Shown here one piece after another: positions 53,819-61,691 of a stretch of DNA of 64,000 nucleotides. The translations under genes were made by a program, and so were the position numbers. The first letter of the stretch is position 1; each line of letters begins with the position of its first letter. The notes under the pieces were generated by a model. It worked only from the letters and a program-made list of their open reading frames with translations, was not told the DNA's origin and made no database searches. The stretch comes from CAZAPO01 sp044841755 (GTDB lineage: Bacteria > Bacteroidota > Bacteroidia > Flavobacteriales > Flavobacteriaceae), in assembly GCA_044841755.1 (NCBI GenBank), contig JAXOFM010000004.1:329597-393596 (forward strand), given 5' to 3'.

Positions 53819-54526
53819 TTAGAATGATATGTTATTAAATAACTTTTTCATTTGTGTCACTTGTTCATGAGAAATATTTGGAGAGTTTAAGCTCATAGTA
53901 TTAAGTTCTATGAGGGTTTTTAGCTTATGAGCTGTGTGTTTATCTATTAATTTGTTTTCAACAAGATCATTAACCAGATCAAAGTTAGATGAGCTTGTGG
54001 TTGTATATCCTTTTTCTTTTGCAGCATTGGTTAGTTTTTCAAGTATTGCATCTTGCAACTCGATTAATCCTTGATAAGGAGATTCTGCATGATTTCTTAC
54101 AGGAGATGGAGTAATATCACTGCTTTTTGGTATAATTGAACTCCCATCTTTCGGAATGATACTAGAACCATCTTTCGGAATAATGCTAGACCCGTCTTTT
54201 GGTATGATTGAACTCCCGCTTTTTGGTAAAAGCGCTGTACTTCCTTCGCCAATTAATTCTGCGGCTTTTTGAAGTTTAAACGAAACACCAGTAGCACTTA
54301 CATTTGCTGATTCGAACCTGTTGATAATACTAGCAATTTGTTTTTTAAATAAATAAAGGCAAACAATTACAGTAATTGGCCAAATAGCAGCCTCAAGAAT
54401 ACTAATTAGGTTTTCCCAAGTAGATTGCCCTTTTTCTAGTTCTACAATTTGTTTGGTAAGTACTTCAATTTCCTTAGTTAATTCTTTGACTTTTGAAGAA
54501 TCTGCCACTTGTTGCAAGTTTATCAT
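53819..54526 (-). CDS. Single-TM coiled-coil protein carrying four DGSSIIPK repeats
   Basis: A 235-aa membrane protein. A coiled coil (about 10-33: VKELTKEIEVLTKQIVELEK) precedes one TM helix (about 45-62: EAAIWPITVIVCLYLF) and a basic segment. Then comes an octapeptide array at residues 103-134 (nt 54125-54220): SGSSIIPK followed by three DGSSIIPK, with a degenerate STALLPK before it. The array ends in SSDITPSP. The C-terminal about 85 residues (150-235) are helical and unrecognised. The same octapeptide forms the divergent 116-aa protein. The start ATG overlaps the TPR gene's stop by 4 nt (ATGA), and the caspase gene follows after 3 nt. Confidence 0.7.
   Translation of the reverse strand: MINLQQVADSSKVKELTKEIEVLTKQIVELEKGQSTWENLISILEAAIWPITVIVCLYLFKKQIASIINRFESANVSATGVSFKLQKAAELIGEGSTALLPKSGSSIIPKDGSSIIPKDGSSIIPKDGSSIIPKSSDITPSPVRNHAESPYQGLIELQDAILEKLTNAAKEKGYTTTSSSNFDLVNDLVENKLIDKHTAHKLKTLIELNTMSLNSPNISHEQVTQMKKLFNNISF
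54125..54220 (-). repeat. Four-unit octapeptide-coding array inside the 235-aa gene
   Basis: Four 24-nt units code for SGSSIIPK and three DGSSIIPK. The four DNA units differ at many third positions, and the first Ser codon is AGT in two units and TCT in two. Confidence 0.9.
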
Positions 54527-56493
54527 TGTGTTCTATTTTTCCAGTAATTCATAATTCTCTCATTGAATTCAGGGCTGTCTTTTAATGTTCTAAAATGAGG
54601 ATCGTTCTGATAAGTAGATGGAGTATAATTATAGCCTTGAGCTACTGCTTTTAGAAGAAAGTTTAGGGCTTTATCCTTATCACCAATAGATGCATTGTAT
54701 TGTGCCCAAGCATAATCTACAGATCCAAACTGATAATCTCCTCTTAGTGAATCTAGTTTTTCAATTTGAGTTCTAGCTTCTTCAAAATTTCCATTGTTAA
54801 AATAACAAATGGCTAACTGAACTGTATAATCAATATTATTGGGATTATTGGCGCGTAATGATTCGAATAAATTCTGCGCATTTGAGAAGTCATCATTAAA
54901 ATAATAAGCTTGAGATAAATAGGTTTGATCAACATCTTTGTCTTTAGTTGAAATTACCTTATTGAAATAATTATTTGCGTCTTCATTATTGCCAGCGTTT
55001 ATTAGTTGAATGCCTGCAAAATTGTATAAATAGCTCATGTCATTTGGAGAAGCCGTCAGTGCCAAATCCGAAAGATAATTTTCTAACTCTGTCAACTTTT
55101 CTGCTTTAACATAAGCACTTATTAACGGACGTTTTAAATACGAAGCTTCAATAGTATTGGTAATCGGTTTAAGTGTGCTAATAACCTCATCATATTTTCC
55201 TAATTCAACATCTGCAAGTCCTTTCATATAATATCTATAAAGACAACGTGAGCAATTTTCAAGTACCATATTATCCATTGGAATCTCATTATAAATGACT
55301 TCTATATCTTCAGGACGATTCACCAATTGCAAAGCAATAGTCATGTTACTCATATTAGTTCCTAGGTCTAAATACGTCTGTTTAAGCTCTTCTTTATGAG
55401 CTTTATAGGCATTGCCATTTTTCCCCTTCAGCATTGATTCGTAAAACAACAAGATGTTTTGTTGTCTAGGAGTTAAATTTGACTCATTGTCTAAAAGAAC
55501 TCGTAGTGAATCAGCAATTTGATAGTTGCCTCTGTTATAATAATGCGCTAACCTATGAGTTTTAGGTTCAAAGAAATTTGGGTCAGTTTCAATTGCTTTA
55601 TTAAGGTATTCAATATGTAATTTGTTATTATCAAAATTATCGAGCGCCATTTGATTGAATTGTAATGCTTCAAATTTCGGTGGTGTTCTTTCAAAATAAT
55701 TATTGTTCCCCTCAATTTTTAAATACCCCAATACTTTTTGCTTCAACTCCTCAACACAATCTAAAGGCGAATTTGGGTCACATGCTATAGTTTTAAAAGT
55801 ATTTAAAGTTCTATCTGTTGGCCCATCTTTAATTGAGCCTTGAAGTAGTAATGTGTCATTTTCCTTATAAAAATTACCGGATATTACTTTTCCAGGTTTG
55901 AAGTAATTTTTGAGCAAACTTGCTAAATCTACAGTTCCAGCTTGTGACTTTAAAATGCTAGAATAGTCTTCAACTATTCTAGGAGAAATAACCTGACCAA
56001 CCTCTTGCTCAGTAATGCCATGAATTATCCAATTAGCAGTTATTTTTCCTATAATGTTTAATTTTTCATCGTTAGTATTATTGGTAAATTCCAGCACTGC
56101 AATTCTATCATTGCTATTAATCTTATTTAGAGAAATATCATCAAAATTGTTTCGTATAATGAAGGTGATAGATACTCCAACAATAAGGCTTACAACAAAC
56201 AAAGAAGAAAAGTACATTTTTTGAAATGCACTTTTATTGTATGGTGTTGTTGGATCTTCTGTTTGTTGAATTTCATATTTCAACAATCGAAATTTCCATA
56301 CGTAGTAAACATATACAGGAAAACCAATTAGTAAAATTATGATAAGATAAGTAACACTTTTTTTGGGAAGCCCTAGTGGATCAGCAATAACTGCAAGTAC
56401 TTGTAAAATAACCCAACTAGAAACAATATAAATAGAAAGCATCTTAAATACTTCCTTTTTATGGCACTCTTGAATAAAACCTTTTAAGGTCAT
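54523..56493 (-). CDS. Three-TM TolB-like/TPR sensor protein
   Basis: A 656-aa protein. The N-terminal segment (TMs about 19-38, 47-67 and 95-113) resembles the membrane part of adenylate-cyclase-like TPR proteins (VFKMLSIYIVSSWVILQVL, GLPKKSVTYLIIILLIGFP). Residues about 130-255 form a TolB/FlgO-like domain (DRIAVLEFTNNTNDEKLNII, WIIHGITEQ). From about 270 to the end there are many TPR-like helical pairs. No cyclase or kinase domain is present, so it probably senses or scaffolds. It is the first gene of the operon and overlaps the next gene by 4 nt. Confidence 0.72.
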   Translation of the reverse strand: MTLKGFIQECHKKEVFKMLSIYIVSSWVILQVLAVIADPLGLPKKSVTYLIIILLIGFPVYVYYVWKFRLLKYEIQQTEDPTTPYNKSAFQKMYFSSLFVVSLIVGVSITFIIRNNFDDISLNKINSNDRIAVLEFTNNTNDEKLNIIGKITANWIIHGITEQEVGQVISPRIVEDYSSILKSQAGTVDLASLLKNYFKPGKVISGNFYKENDTLLLQGSIKDGPTDRTLNTFKTIACDPNSPLDCVEELKQKVLGYLKIEGNNNYFERTPPKFEALQFNQMALDNFDNNKLHIEYLNKAIETDPNFFEPKTHRLAHYYNRGNYQIADSLRVLLDNESNLTPRQQNILLFYESMLKGKNGNAYKAHKEELKQTYLDLGTNMSNMTIALQLVNRPEDIEVIYNEIPMDNMVLENCSRCLYRYYMKGLADVELGKYDEVISTLKPITNTIEASYLKRPLISAYVKAEKLTELENYLSDLALTASPNDMSYLYNFAGIQLINAGNNEDANNYFNKVISTKDKDVDQTYLSQAYYFNDDFSNAQNLFESLRANNPNNIDYTVQLAICYFNNGNFEEARTQIEKLDSLRGDYQFGSVDYAWAQYNASIGDKDKALNFLLKAVAQGYNYTPSTYQNDPHFRTLKDSPEFNERIMNYWKNRTQ

Positions 56494-56599
56494 TTTTAGC
56501 TAGTTAGCGAAGTTGGTTAAGTGTAAATGGGAGGTTTTACTTGTTAAAGTTACATTTTTTCACTAATATAGAGAATAATTAATTCTAAAATACCGAGTA

Positions 56600-56950
56600 A
56601 TGGCAAGCGACGAAAATTCTCAAAAAGAGGATGGTATAACTCCTAAGGATGGAAGTAGTATTATCCCAAAAGATGGAAGCAGCATTATTCCGAAAGATGG
56701 TTCTAGTATTATACCTAAGGACGGAAGCAGTATTATTCCGAAAGATGGATCTAGTATTATCCCAAAGGATGGAAGCAGTATAATCCCTAAGGATGGATCT
56801 AGTATTATTCCGAAAGATGGAAGCAGCATCATACCAAAGGATGGATCTAGCATTATTCCGAAAGATGGAAGTAGTATCATACCAAAGGATGGATCTAGTA
56901 TTATCCCTAAGGATGGTAGTAGTATAATTCCAAAGGTTGATGAAGAGTAA
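56600..56950 (+). CDS. DGSSIIPK repeat protein (12 perfect copies)
   Basis: A 116-aa low-complexity protein. A short acidic head (MASDENSQKE) and a degenerate unit (DGITPK) precede twelve perfect DGSSIIPK octapeptides (residues 17-112), and the tail is VDEE. There is no signal peptide, TM or cysteine. The same octapeptide occurs four times in the membrane protein encoded at 53819-54526. The gene is divergent from the caspase/TIR operon, with a 106-bp gap, and is followed by a bidirectional terminator. It could be a substrate, decoy or multivalent docking partner of the caspase operon. The ATG at 56600 is the only in-frame start before the array. No known family is recognised. Confidence 0.75.
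   Translation: MASDENSQKEDGITPKDGSSIIPKDGSSIIPKDGSSIIPKDGSSIIPKDGSSIIPKDGSSIIPKDGSSIIPKDGSSIIPKDGSSIIPKDGSSIIPKDGSSIIPKDGSSIIPKVDEE
56648..56935 (+). repeat. Twelve-unit, 24-nt tandem array (DGSSIIPK)
   Basis: Twelve contiguous 24-nt units, all with the same protein but all different in DNA. From unit 2 on, the first Ser codon alternates strictly: AGY, TCT, AGY, TCT and so on. This implies a 48-nt duplication unit and later synonymous change. Confidence 0.95.
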
Positions 56951-57010
56951 AAACTTTAGTTGTTTTTTTATTGTATAGCTTGCCCTGAATTCAATAAAAA
57001 AGATTAAAAT

Positions 57011-57046
57011 TAAAAAGCCGATTCAATTGAATCGGCTTTTTTTTTA
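57011..57046. terminator. Bidirectional rho-independent terminator
   Basis: AAAAAGCCGATTCAA / TTGAATCGGCTTTTT with A- and T-runs, between the repeat gene and the convergent amidohydrolase gene. Confidence 0.9.
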
Positions 57047-60000
57047 TTGATGTCCTAAAGAGCAACCACATTGTTCTCTCGTAAAACTTTGACTTTCTTC
57101 ATGCCAAGGAAATGCCTCATTATATTTTGAATTCTCCCAATAAAACTTCCCTCTTTCTTTTGGATGATTTCCAATTTCGTTCATAGTTTCTGTATCATAT
57201 AATCTACCGTTGACCATCGTATAAATTACACTCTCAGTATTTCTAATGTTTTCCAGAGGGTTTTTGTCTAATACAATTAAGTCTGCCAATTTCCCTTCCC
57301 TAAGTGAGCCTATATCATTTGCCATCCCAAGATAGTCAGCACCATTTAAAGTTGCAGCTCTTAGAGCCTCCATATTTGTCATTCCTCCTTGATGCAGCAT
57401 CCACAATTCCCAGTGCGCTGCCAAACCTTGTAATTGACCATGAGCTCCAATATTAACTTTAACTCCTTTGTCAGCTAATGCTTTACATGTCTGAGCCGTC
57501 AATATGTGTCCGTTGTCATATTCTTCTTGAGGAACCATAGTTCTGTGTCTAGATCTTGAATCAATTACGCTTCTCGGAAAGTATTTTAGAAGCTTTTCAT
57601 TTTCCCAGACATTGGTGTTTTGATACCAATAGTACTCACCGCTCATCCCAGCATAATTTACAACTAAAGTAGGAGTGTAGCCTGTGTTACTATTACTCCA
57701 AAGTTCAATAACATCTTTATACACTGGAGCAATTGGAATGTTGTGCTCAATTCCTGTATGACCATCCATAATCATGCTAATATTATGATAGAATGTCGAT
57801 CCGCCTTCAGGAACAACAAAAATACCTTCTTCACGTGCAGCTTGCATAACTTGTTGACGCTGCTCTCTTCGAGGTTGATTATAACTCTTAACTGATAAGG
57901 CTCCAAATGCTTTTGTTCTTCTAATAGATGAGCGAGCATCCTCAATATTATTTACTACAGCCTTGAAGTCACCATCAGCACCATAAAGAATAAATCCTGT
58001 AGAGTAGAGGCGAGGACCAACCATTGTTCCGTTTTTAATTAACTCAGCAAGAGTGAATACAGTTTCCGTATTTGCTGAAGGGTCATGAGATGTAGTTACA
58101 CCAAATGCTAAATTAGCATAGAATTGCCAGTGTTTTTGAGTAGTTAGCCCATATCTGAAGCCTCCAACGTGTGCATGAGCATCTACAATTCCGGGCATAA
58201 TGGTTTTTCCAGAAACATCATAAACTTTAGCACCTGATGGTATATTCACATCTGAAGAATTACCAATGGCTTCTATTAGGTTTTCCTTTACTACGATAGT
58301 TCCGTTTTCTATTACTTGATCACCTTCCATAGTGATAATTCTTGCATTTGTGAAAGCAATTGTACCTGATGGCTTATCGCTTTTAGAAACAAGACCAATT
58401 TTTACTCCATCTTCAACAACTTTAGCTTCGTCGGAAATATTTGAAGTGAAATATTCGTCACCTAATGTCCAATGTAATTTCTTACTGTCTTTAGACCAGT
58501 GTAAATTGATACCTGCATCTTTTGAAAGCTTGGTTACTGGAACAAAATTTGTTTTATCATTTAAATTAATAGCATTTCCTGCTTTTGGCATTGGAGCTCT
58601 ATAAACTTTGTGTAAATGCTGAAAAGCAATCCAATTATTATCTGGACTTAATACTAAGCGATTAGCGTGCTTTGATTTTACATGAGTTCTTTCATCATTT
58701 CCTGTAAGATCTACACTTTTTAATTGTTTGGTTAAACTTCCAAAATAGGTGCCTCCAGTTTGATAATAAATACGATCATTTGAGTTATTAAATACTGCGT
58801 AATCACCATTTACCTTTAAGTGTTTTTTATTTGATCCATCTACATTAATTAGATATAAACCAGTTTTCTTTCCAAAGGTGTGACCTTGATCACCATTTCC
58901 ACCTTCTTTTTTATAAACAATTAACTTTCCGTCTTTAGAAAAACTTGGGAATCTATAATTGCCTTTTTCAGTTGTAAGCTTTACGGATTTCTTGTCCTTT
59001 AAATTGACTTTATGAACAGCTCCTAGTTCTTCATCATTCCATGTTACATAAGTTATTTGACTACCATCAGTAGAGAATGAAGGTTCGAATTCGAATTTGG
59101 TCCCAGAAGTTAAACGCTTAGGTTTTCCGTTAGGTAATTTCTTTTGCCATAAATGCCCAAGGGCATGAAATACCAATGTTTTTCCATCAGGAGAAGTAAC
59201 AGCTTGTCGAATAACTTTTGCTGTAAAGTCTTCAGTATAAACAGGAGTGTCAACCTCAAGTGTCTTTGCTATTTTGATAGTATTTTCAACTTGAAACGGA
59301 ATGTTAGAAACTTCAAGATTTTCAATATTTACCTTATTAATTTTCCCTCCAGACCAAATAATGATGTTCTTGTTATCTGGAGTCCAGTTGTAATCTGGAT
59401 AGACACCAAAAATTGCCCAAGCTTCTTGCTGGTCTTTATTTAGTTTATCATAAACAGGCCATTCTTCACCTGTTTCAAGATCGTGGATATATAAAACAGA
59501 TTTGGTGCGAACACGCTTGACAAAAGCAAGATGTTTGCCATCTCTTGATATTTGTGGACTTGACGCTCCTCCTGGACCTCCAGTAATTCGCTCTGTCTTT
59601 CCGTTTTCGAGATTGAATCGGTTAATAACATATATCTGTTTGTTGGGATCTTTATTGTATTGAAAGAATCCGCCAGGATATACATCTTCACTATAATAGA
59701 GATACTTTCCGTCAGGTGAGATACAAGGTTCGTTTACATCTTGTTGGTCATTCTTGCGTTTAGTTAGTTGAATTCCACTTCCACCAGTTGTGTGATACAT
59801 CCACATTTCTCCAGCACCTAGTGAACGCGTTGAGGTATAATGCTTTCTTGCAACAATATAGTTTCCATCAGGAGTCCAAGTAGAATTGTTAAGTAGTCTA
59901 AACGATTCCTTGGTTACTTGTTTAGCATTACTTCCATCAAGATTCATGGTCCATATATTATCTCCACCTCCTGCATCACTGGTGAAAGAAATGGTTTTGC

Positions 60001-60298
60001 CATCTGGACTGAAACGTGGTTGAACCTCGAATGGTAATCCTGATCTAAGCGCAGTTGCTTTTCCACCATTAGTAGACATGATATAGATATCTCCTAACAT
60101 ATCAAAAACTATTTGTCTTCCATCTGGACTTACATCAAGATTCATCCATGTGCCTTCATCAGTTGATAGGTTCATGTTTTTAAATTCCCAATCTCCAGGA
60201 GGATTAGATACATCCCACTTTTTATCTTTTTCTTGAGCAAAAATTAATGTTGAAGAAACAAGTAATAGGACTGATAATAAATGTTTAAAATGATTCAT
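57044..60298 (-). CDS. TolB-propeller / amidohydrolase fusion protein
   Basis: A 1084-aa exported protein (signal peptide 1 to about 21, ending LIFAQEKD). Residues about 50-620 contain PD40/TolB-type beta-propeller repeats (RFSPDGKTISFTSDAGG, LVLSPDNNWIAF). Residues about 650-1060 are an amidohydrolase with the metal motif GIVDAHAHVGG and the C-terminal LREGKLADLIVLDKNP. This combination is a known periplasmic amidohydrolase type of Bacteroidota; the substrate (a peptide or imide) is unknown. The last residues, EQCGCSLGHQ, form an unusual Cys-containing tail. It is convergent with the repeat gene. Confidence 0.83.
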   Translation of the reverse strand: MNHFKHLLSVLLLVSSTLIFAQEKDKKWDVSNPPGDWEFKNMNLSTDEGTWMNLDVSPDGRQIVFDMLGDIYIMSTNGGKATALRSGLPFEVQPRFSPDGKTISFTSDAGGGDNIWTMNLDGSNAKQVTKESFRLLNNSTWTPDGNYIVARKHYTSTRSLGAGEMWMYHTTGGSGIQLTKRKNDQQDVNEPCISPDGKYLYYSEDVYPGGFFQYNKDPNKQIYVINRFNLENGKTERITGGPGGASSPQISRDGKHLAFVKRVRTKSVLYIHDLETGEEWPVYDKLNKDQQEAWAIFGVYPDYNWTPDNKNIIIWSGGKINKVNIENLEVSNIPFQVENTIKIAKTLEVDTPVYTEDFTAKVIRQAVTSPDGKTLVFHALGHLWQKKLPNGKPKRLTSGTKFEFEPSFSTDGSQITYVTWNDEELGAVHKVNLKDKKSVKLTTEKGNYRFPSFSKDGKLIVYKKEGGNGDQGHTFGKKTGLYLINVDGSNKKHLKVNGDYAVFNNSNDRIYYQTGGTYFGSLTKQLKSVDLTGNDERTHVKSKHANRLVLSPDNNWIAFQHLHKVYRAPMPKAGNAINLNDKTNFVPVTKLSKDAGINLHWSKDSKKLHWTLGDEYFTSNISDEAKVVEDGVKIGLVSKSDKPSGTIAFTNARIITMEGDQVIENGTIVVKENLIEAIGNSSDVNIPSGAKVYDVSGKTIMPGIVDAHAHVGGFRYGLTTQKHWQFYANLAFGVTTSHDPSANTETVFTLAELIKNGTMVGPRLYSTGFILYGADGDFKAVVNNIEDARSSIRRTKAFGALSVKSYNQPRREQRQQVMQAAREEGIFVVPEGGSTFYHNISMIMDGHTGIEHNIPIAPVYKDVIELWSNSNTGYTPTLVVNYAGMSGEYYWYQNTNVWENEKLLKYFPRSVIDSRSRHRTMVPQEEYDNGHILTAQTCKALADKGVKVNIGAHGQLQGLAAHWELWMLHQGGMTNMEALRAATLNGADYLGMANDIGSLREGKLADLIVLDKNPLENIRNTESVIYTMVNGRLYDTETMNEIGNHPKERGKFYWENSKYNEAFPWHEESQSFTREQCGCSLGHQ

Positions 60299-60365
60299 TA
60301 TGGTTGGATTTTTAGAAGAAGAAAGATAACCATAAATTCTGAATCAGATCGTTGAGAAAAGGCAT

Positions 60366-60398
60366 AAAAAAATCCGATTCGTAAGAATCGGATTTTAA
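60366..60398 (-). terminator. Terminator of the thrS-infC-rpmI-rplT operon
   Basis: AAAATCCGATTC / GAATCGGATTTT stem around TTAC with a T-run on the minus strand. It lies 34 nt after the rplT stop. Confidence 0.85.
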
Positions 60399-60431
60399 TA
60401 AGCGAAATATATTATACAATAGGCTAACGCC

Positions 60432-60776
60432 TTATTTAACTTTATCTACTACAGCTTTAAATGCTTCAGGGTTATTCATAGCTAAATCTGCTAAAACCTT
60501 ACGGTTTAATTCGATGTTATTAGCTTTTAATTTCCCCATAAACTGTGAGTATGACATTCCATGTTGTCTAGCTCCTGCGTTAATACGCTGAATCCATAGT
60601 GCACGGAAAGTTCTTTTTTTGTTTCTACGGTCTCTATACGAGTATTGCATCGCTTTGTCAACCGCATTTTTGGCTACTGTCCAAACGTTTTTACGTCTTC
60701 CCCAGTATCCTTTTGCTTGCTTAAGAACCTTTTTTCTTCTAGCTCTTTTTGCAACTGAATTTACTGATCTTGGCAT
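60432..60776 (-). CDS. rplT: 50S ribosomal protein L20
   Basis: A 114-aa L20. MPRSVNSVAKRARRKKVLKQ, GYWGRRKNVWTVAKNAVDKA and RDRRNKKRTFRALWIQRINA are family signatures. It is essential for early 50S assembly and in some bacteria represses its own operon by binding RNA. It follows rpmI after 93 nt and ends the operon. Confidence 0.97.
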   Translation of the reverse strand: MPRSVNSVAKRARRKKVLKQAKGYWGRRKNVWTVAKNAVDKAMQYSYRDRRNKKRTFRALWIQRINAGARQHGMSYSQFMGKLKANNIELNRKVLADLAMNNPEAFKAVVDKVK

Positions 60777-60869
60777 AATTTTAATTTTTTTTGTAGTAGG
60801 CGATCGATAATCGATACTTGTATTGGCCTAACTCCATGGTTTATAAATAATTTTAACCTAAGCGATTAA

Positions 60870-61067
60870 TTACTTTAAACGTAATTGTTGCTTAATGCTA
60901 GCTTCATCATTTGCATGAACTAAAGTTGCATGCGTTAAAGCTAGCTTACGCTTTTTAGACTTCTTTGTTAAGATGTGACTTTTAAAAGCGTGCTTTCTCT
61001 TGATCTTACCAGAGCCAGTTAACTTAAAACGTTTCTTGGCACTAGATTTAGTCTTCATTTTAGGCAT
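60870..61067 (-). CDS. rpmI: 50S ribosomal protein L35
   Basis: A 65-aa L35. MPKMKTKSSAKKRFKLTGSG and the basic KRKHAFKSHILTKKSKKRKL match the family in length and composition. It lies between infC and rplT, the standard order. The 93-nt gap to rplT holds an imperfect ATCGAT-rich dyad that might be part of a leader for L20 control (weak inference). Confidence 0.97.
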   Translation of the reverse strand: MPKMKTKSSAKKRFKLTGSGKIKRKHAFKSHILTKKSKKRKLALTHATLVHANDEASIKQQLRLK

Positions 61068-61118
61068 TGTTCTCCTTAATTTAAATTCACTTCGCTTATA
61101 TCGTTAATGAAAATGTTA

Positions 61119-61673
61119 TTACTTCTTTTTAGGAGCAATAAACATAATCATTCTTTTTCCTTCTAATTTTGGCATTTGTTCAACTTTTCCAAACTCTTCT
61201 AAATCTTGAGCTAAACGTAGCAATAAGATTTGTCCTTGTTCTTTAAAAATGATTGAACGTCCTTTAAAGAATACAAAAGCTTTAAGCTTTGCACCATCTT
61301 TTAAGAACTTTTCAGCATGCTTCCTTTTAAACTGGTAATCATGATCATCGGTTTGTGGTCCAAAACGAATCTCCTTTACTACCACTTTAGTAGCCTTAGC
61401 TTTTAATGCCTTATCACGTTTCTTTTGTTCGTAAAGAAACTTTTTGTAATCCATAACCTTACAAACAGGAGGGACTGCTTTAGGCGAAATCTCAACAAGA
61501 TCTAATCCTTGTTCGTCTGCTATTTCTAGCGCTTGTCTAGTAGAGTAGATACCTACTTCTACATTATCACCAACTAATCTAACTTCAGAAGCAATAATCT
61601 TTTTATTGATTCTGTGCTTATCTTCTTTAATAATTCTAGCTGGTCCTCTTTGTCTTCTTCTACGTATTGCTAT
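61119..61673 (-). CDS. infC: Translation initiation factor IF-3, non-ATG (ATA) start
   Basis: The first in-frame ATG (61454) would give only 111 aa and lose the N-terminal domain. The same frame continues upstream, without a stop, through KAIAIRRRRQRGPARIIKED and NKKIIASEVRLVGDNVEVG, which is the normal IF-3 N-terminus. The best start is ATA at 61671-61673, read as M-A-I-R-R-R-R, giving 184 aa. IF-3 genes commonly use rare start codons (AUU in E. coli), because IF-3 itself rejects them and so controls its own synthesis. It follows thrS by 18 nt. Confidence 0.88.
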   Translation of the reverse strand: MAIRRRRQRGPARIIKEDKHRINKKIIASEVRLVGDNVEVGIYSTRQALEIADEQGLDLVEISPKAVPPVCKVMDYKKFLYEQKKRDKALKAKATKVVVKEIRFGPQTDDHDYQFKRKHAEKFLKDGAKLKAFVFFKGRSIIFKEQGQILLLRLAQDLEEFGKVEQMPKLEGKRMIMFIAPKKK

Positions 61674-61691
61674 GGCTTTTCTATTTTATAA

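Noticed and set aside
56620..56880. 86-aa open frame antisense to the octapeptide array
   Set aside because: It is the reverse translation of the tandem repeat; low-complexity repeats keep several frames open. Codon variation follows the sense frame only.
56648..56935. CRISPR-like array
   Set aside because: Units are contiguous 24-nt coding repeats with no unique spacers.
49644..57043. Mobile element or prophage carrying the caspase/TIR cluster
   Set aside because: No integrase, transposase, tRNA or flanking direct repeat was seen next to the cluster.
60777..60869. L20-type leader structure between rpmI and rplT
   Set aside because: An ATCGAT-rich dyad is present, but no convincing ribosomal-RNA mimic could be drawn by eye.
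61119..61454. 111-aa IF-3 from the first ATG
   Set aside because: It would lack the N-terminal domain, which is encoded in frame upstream.
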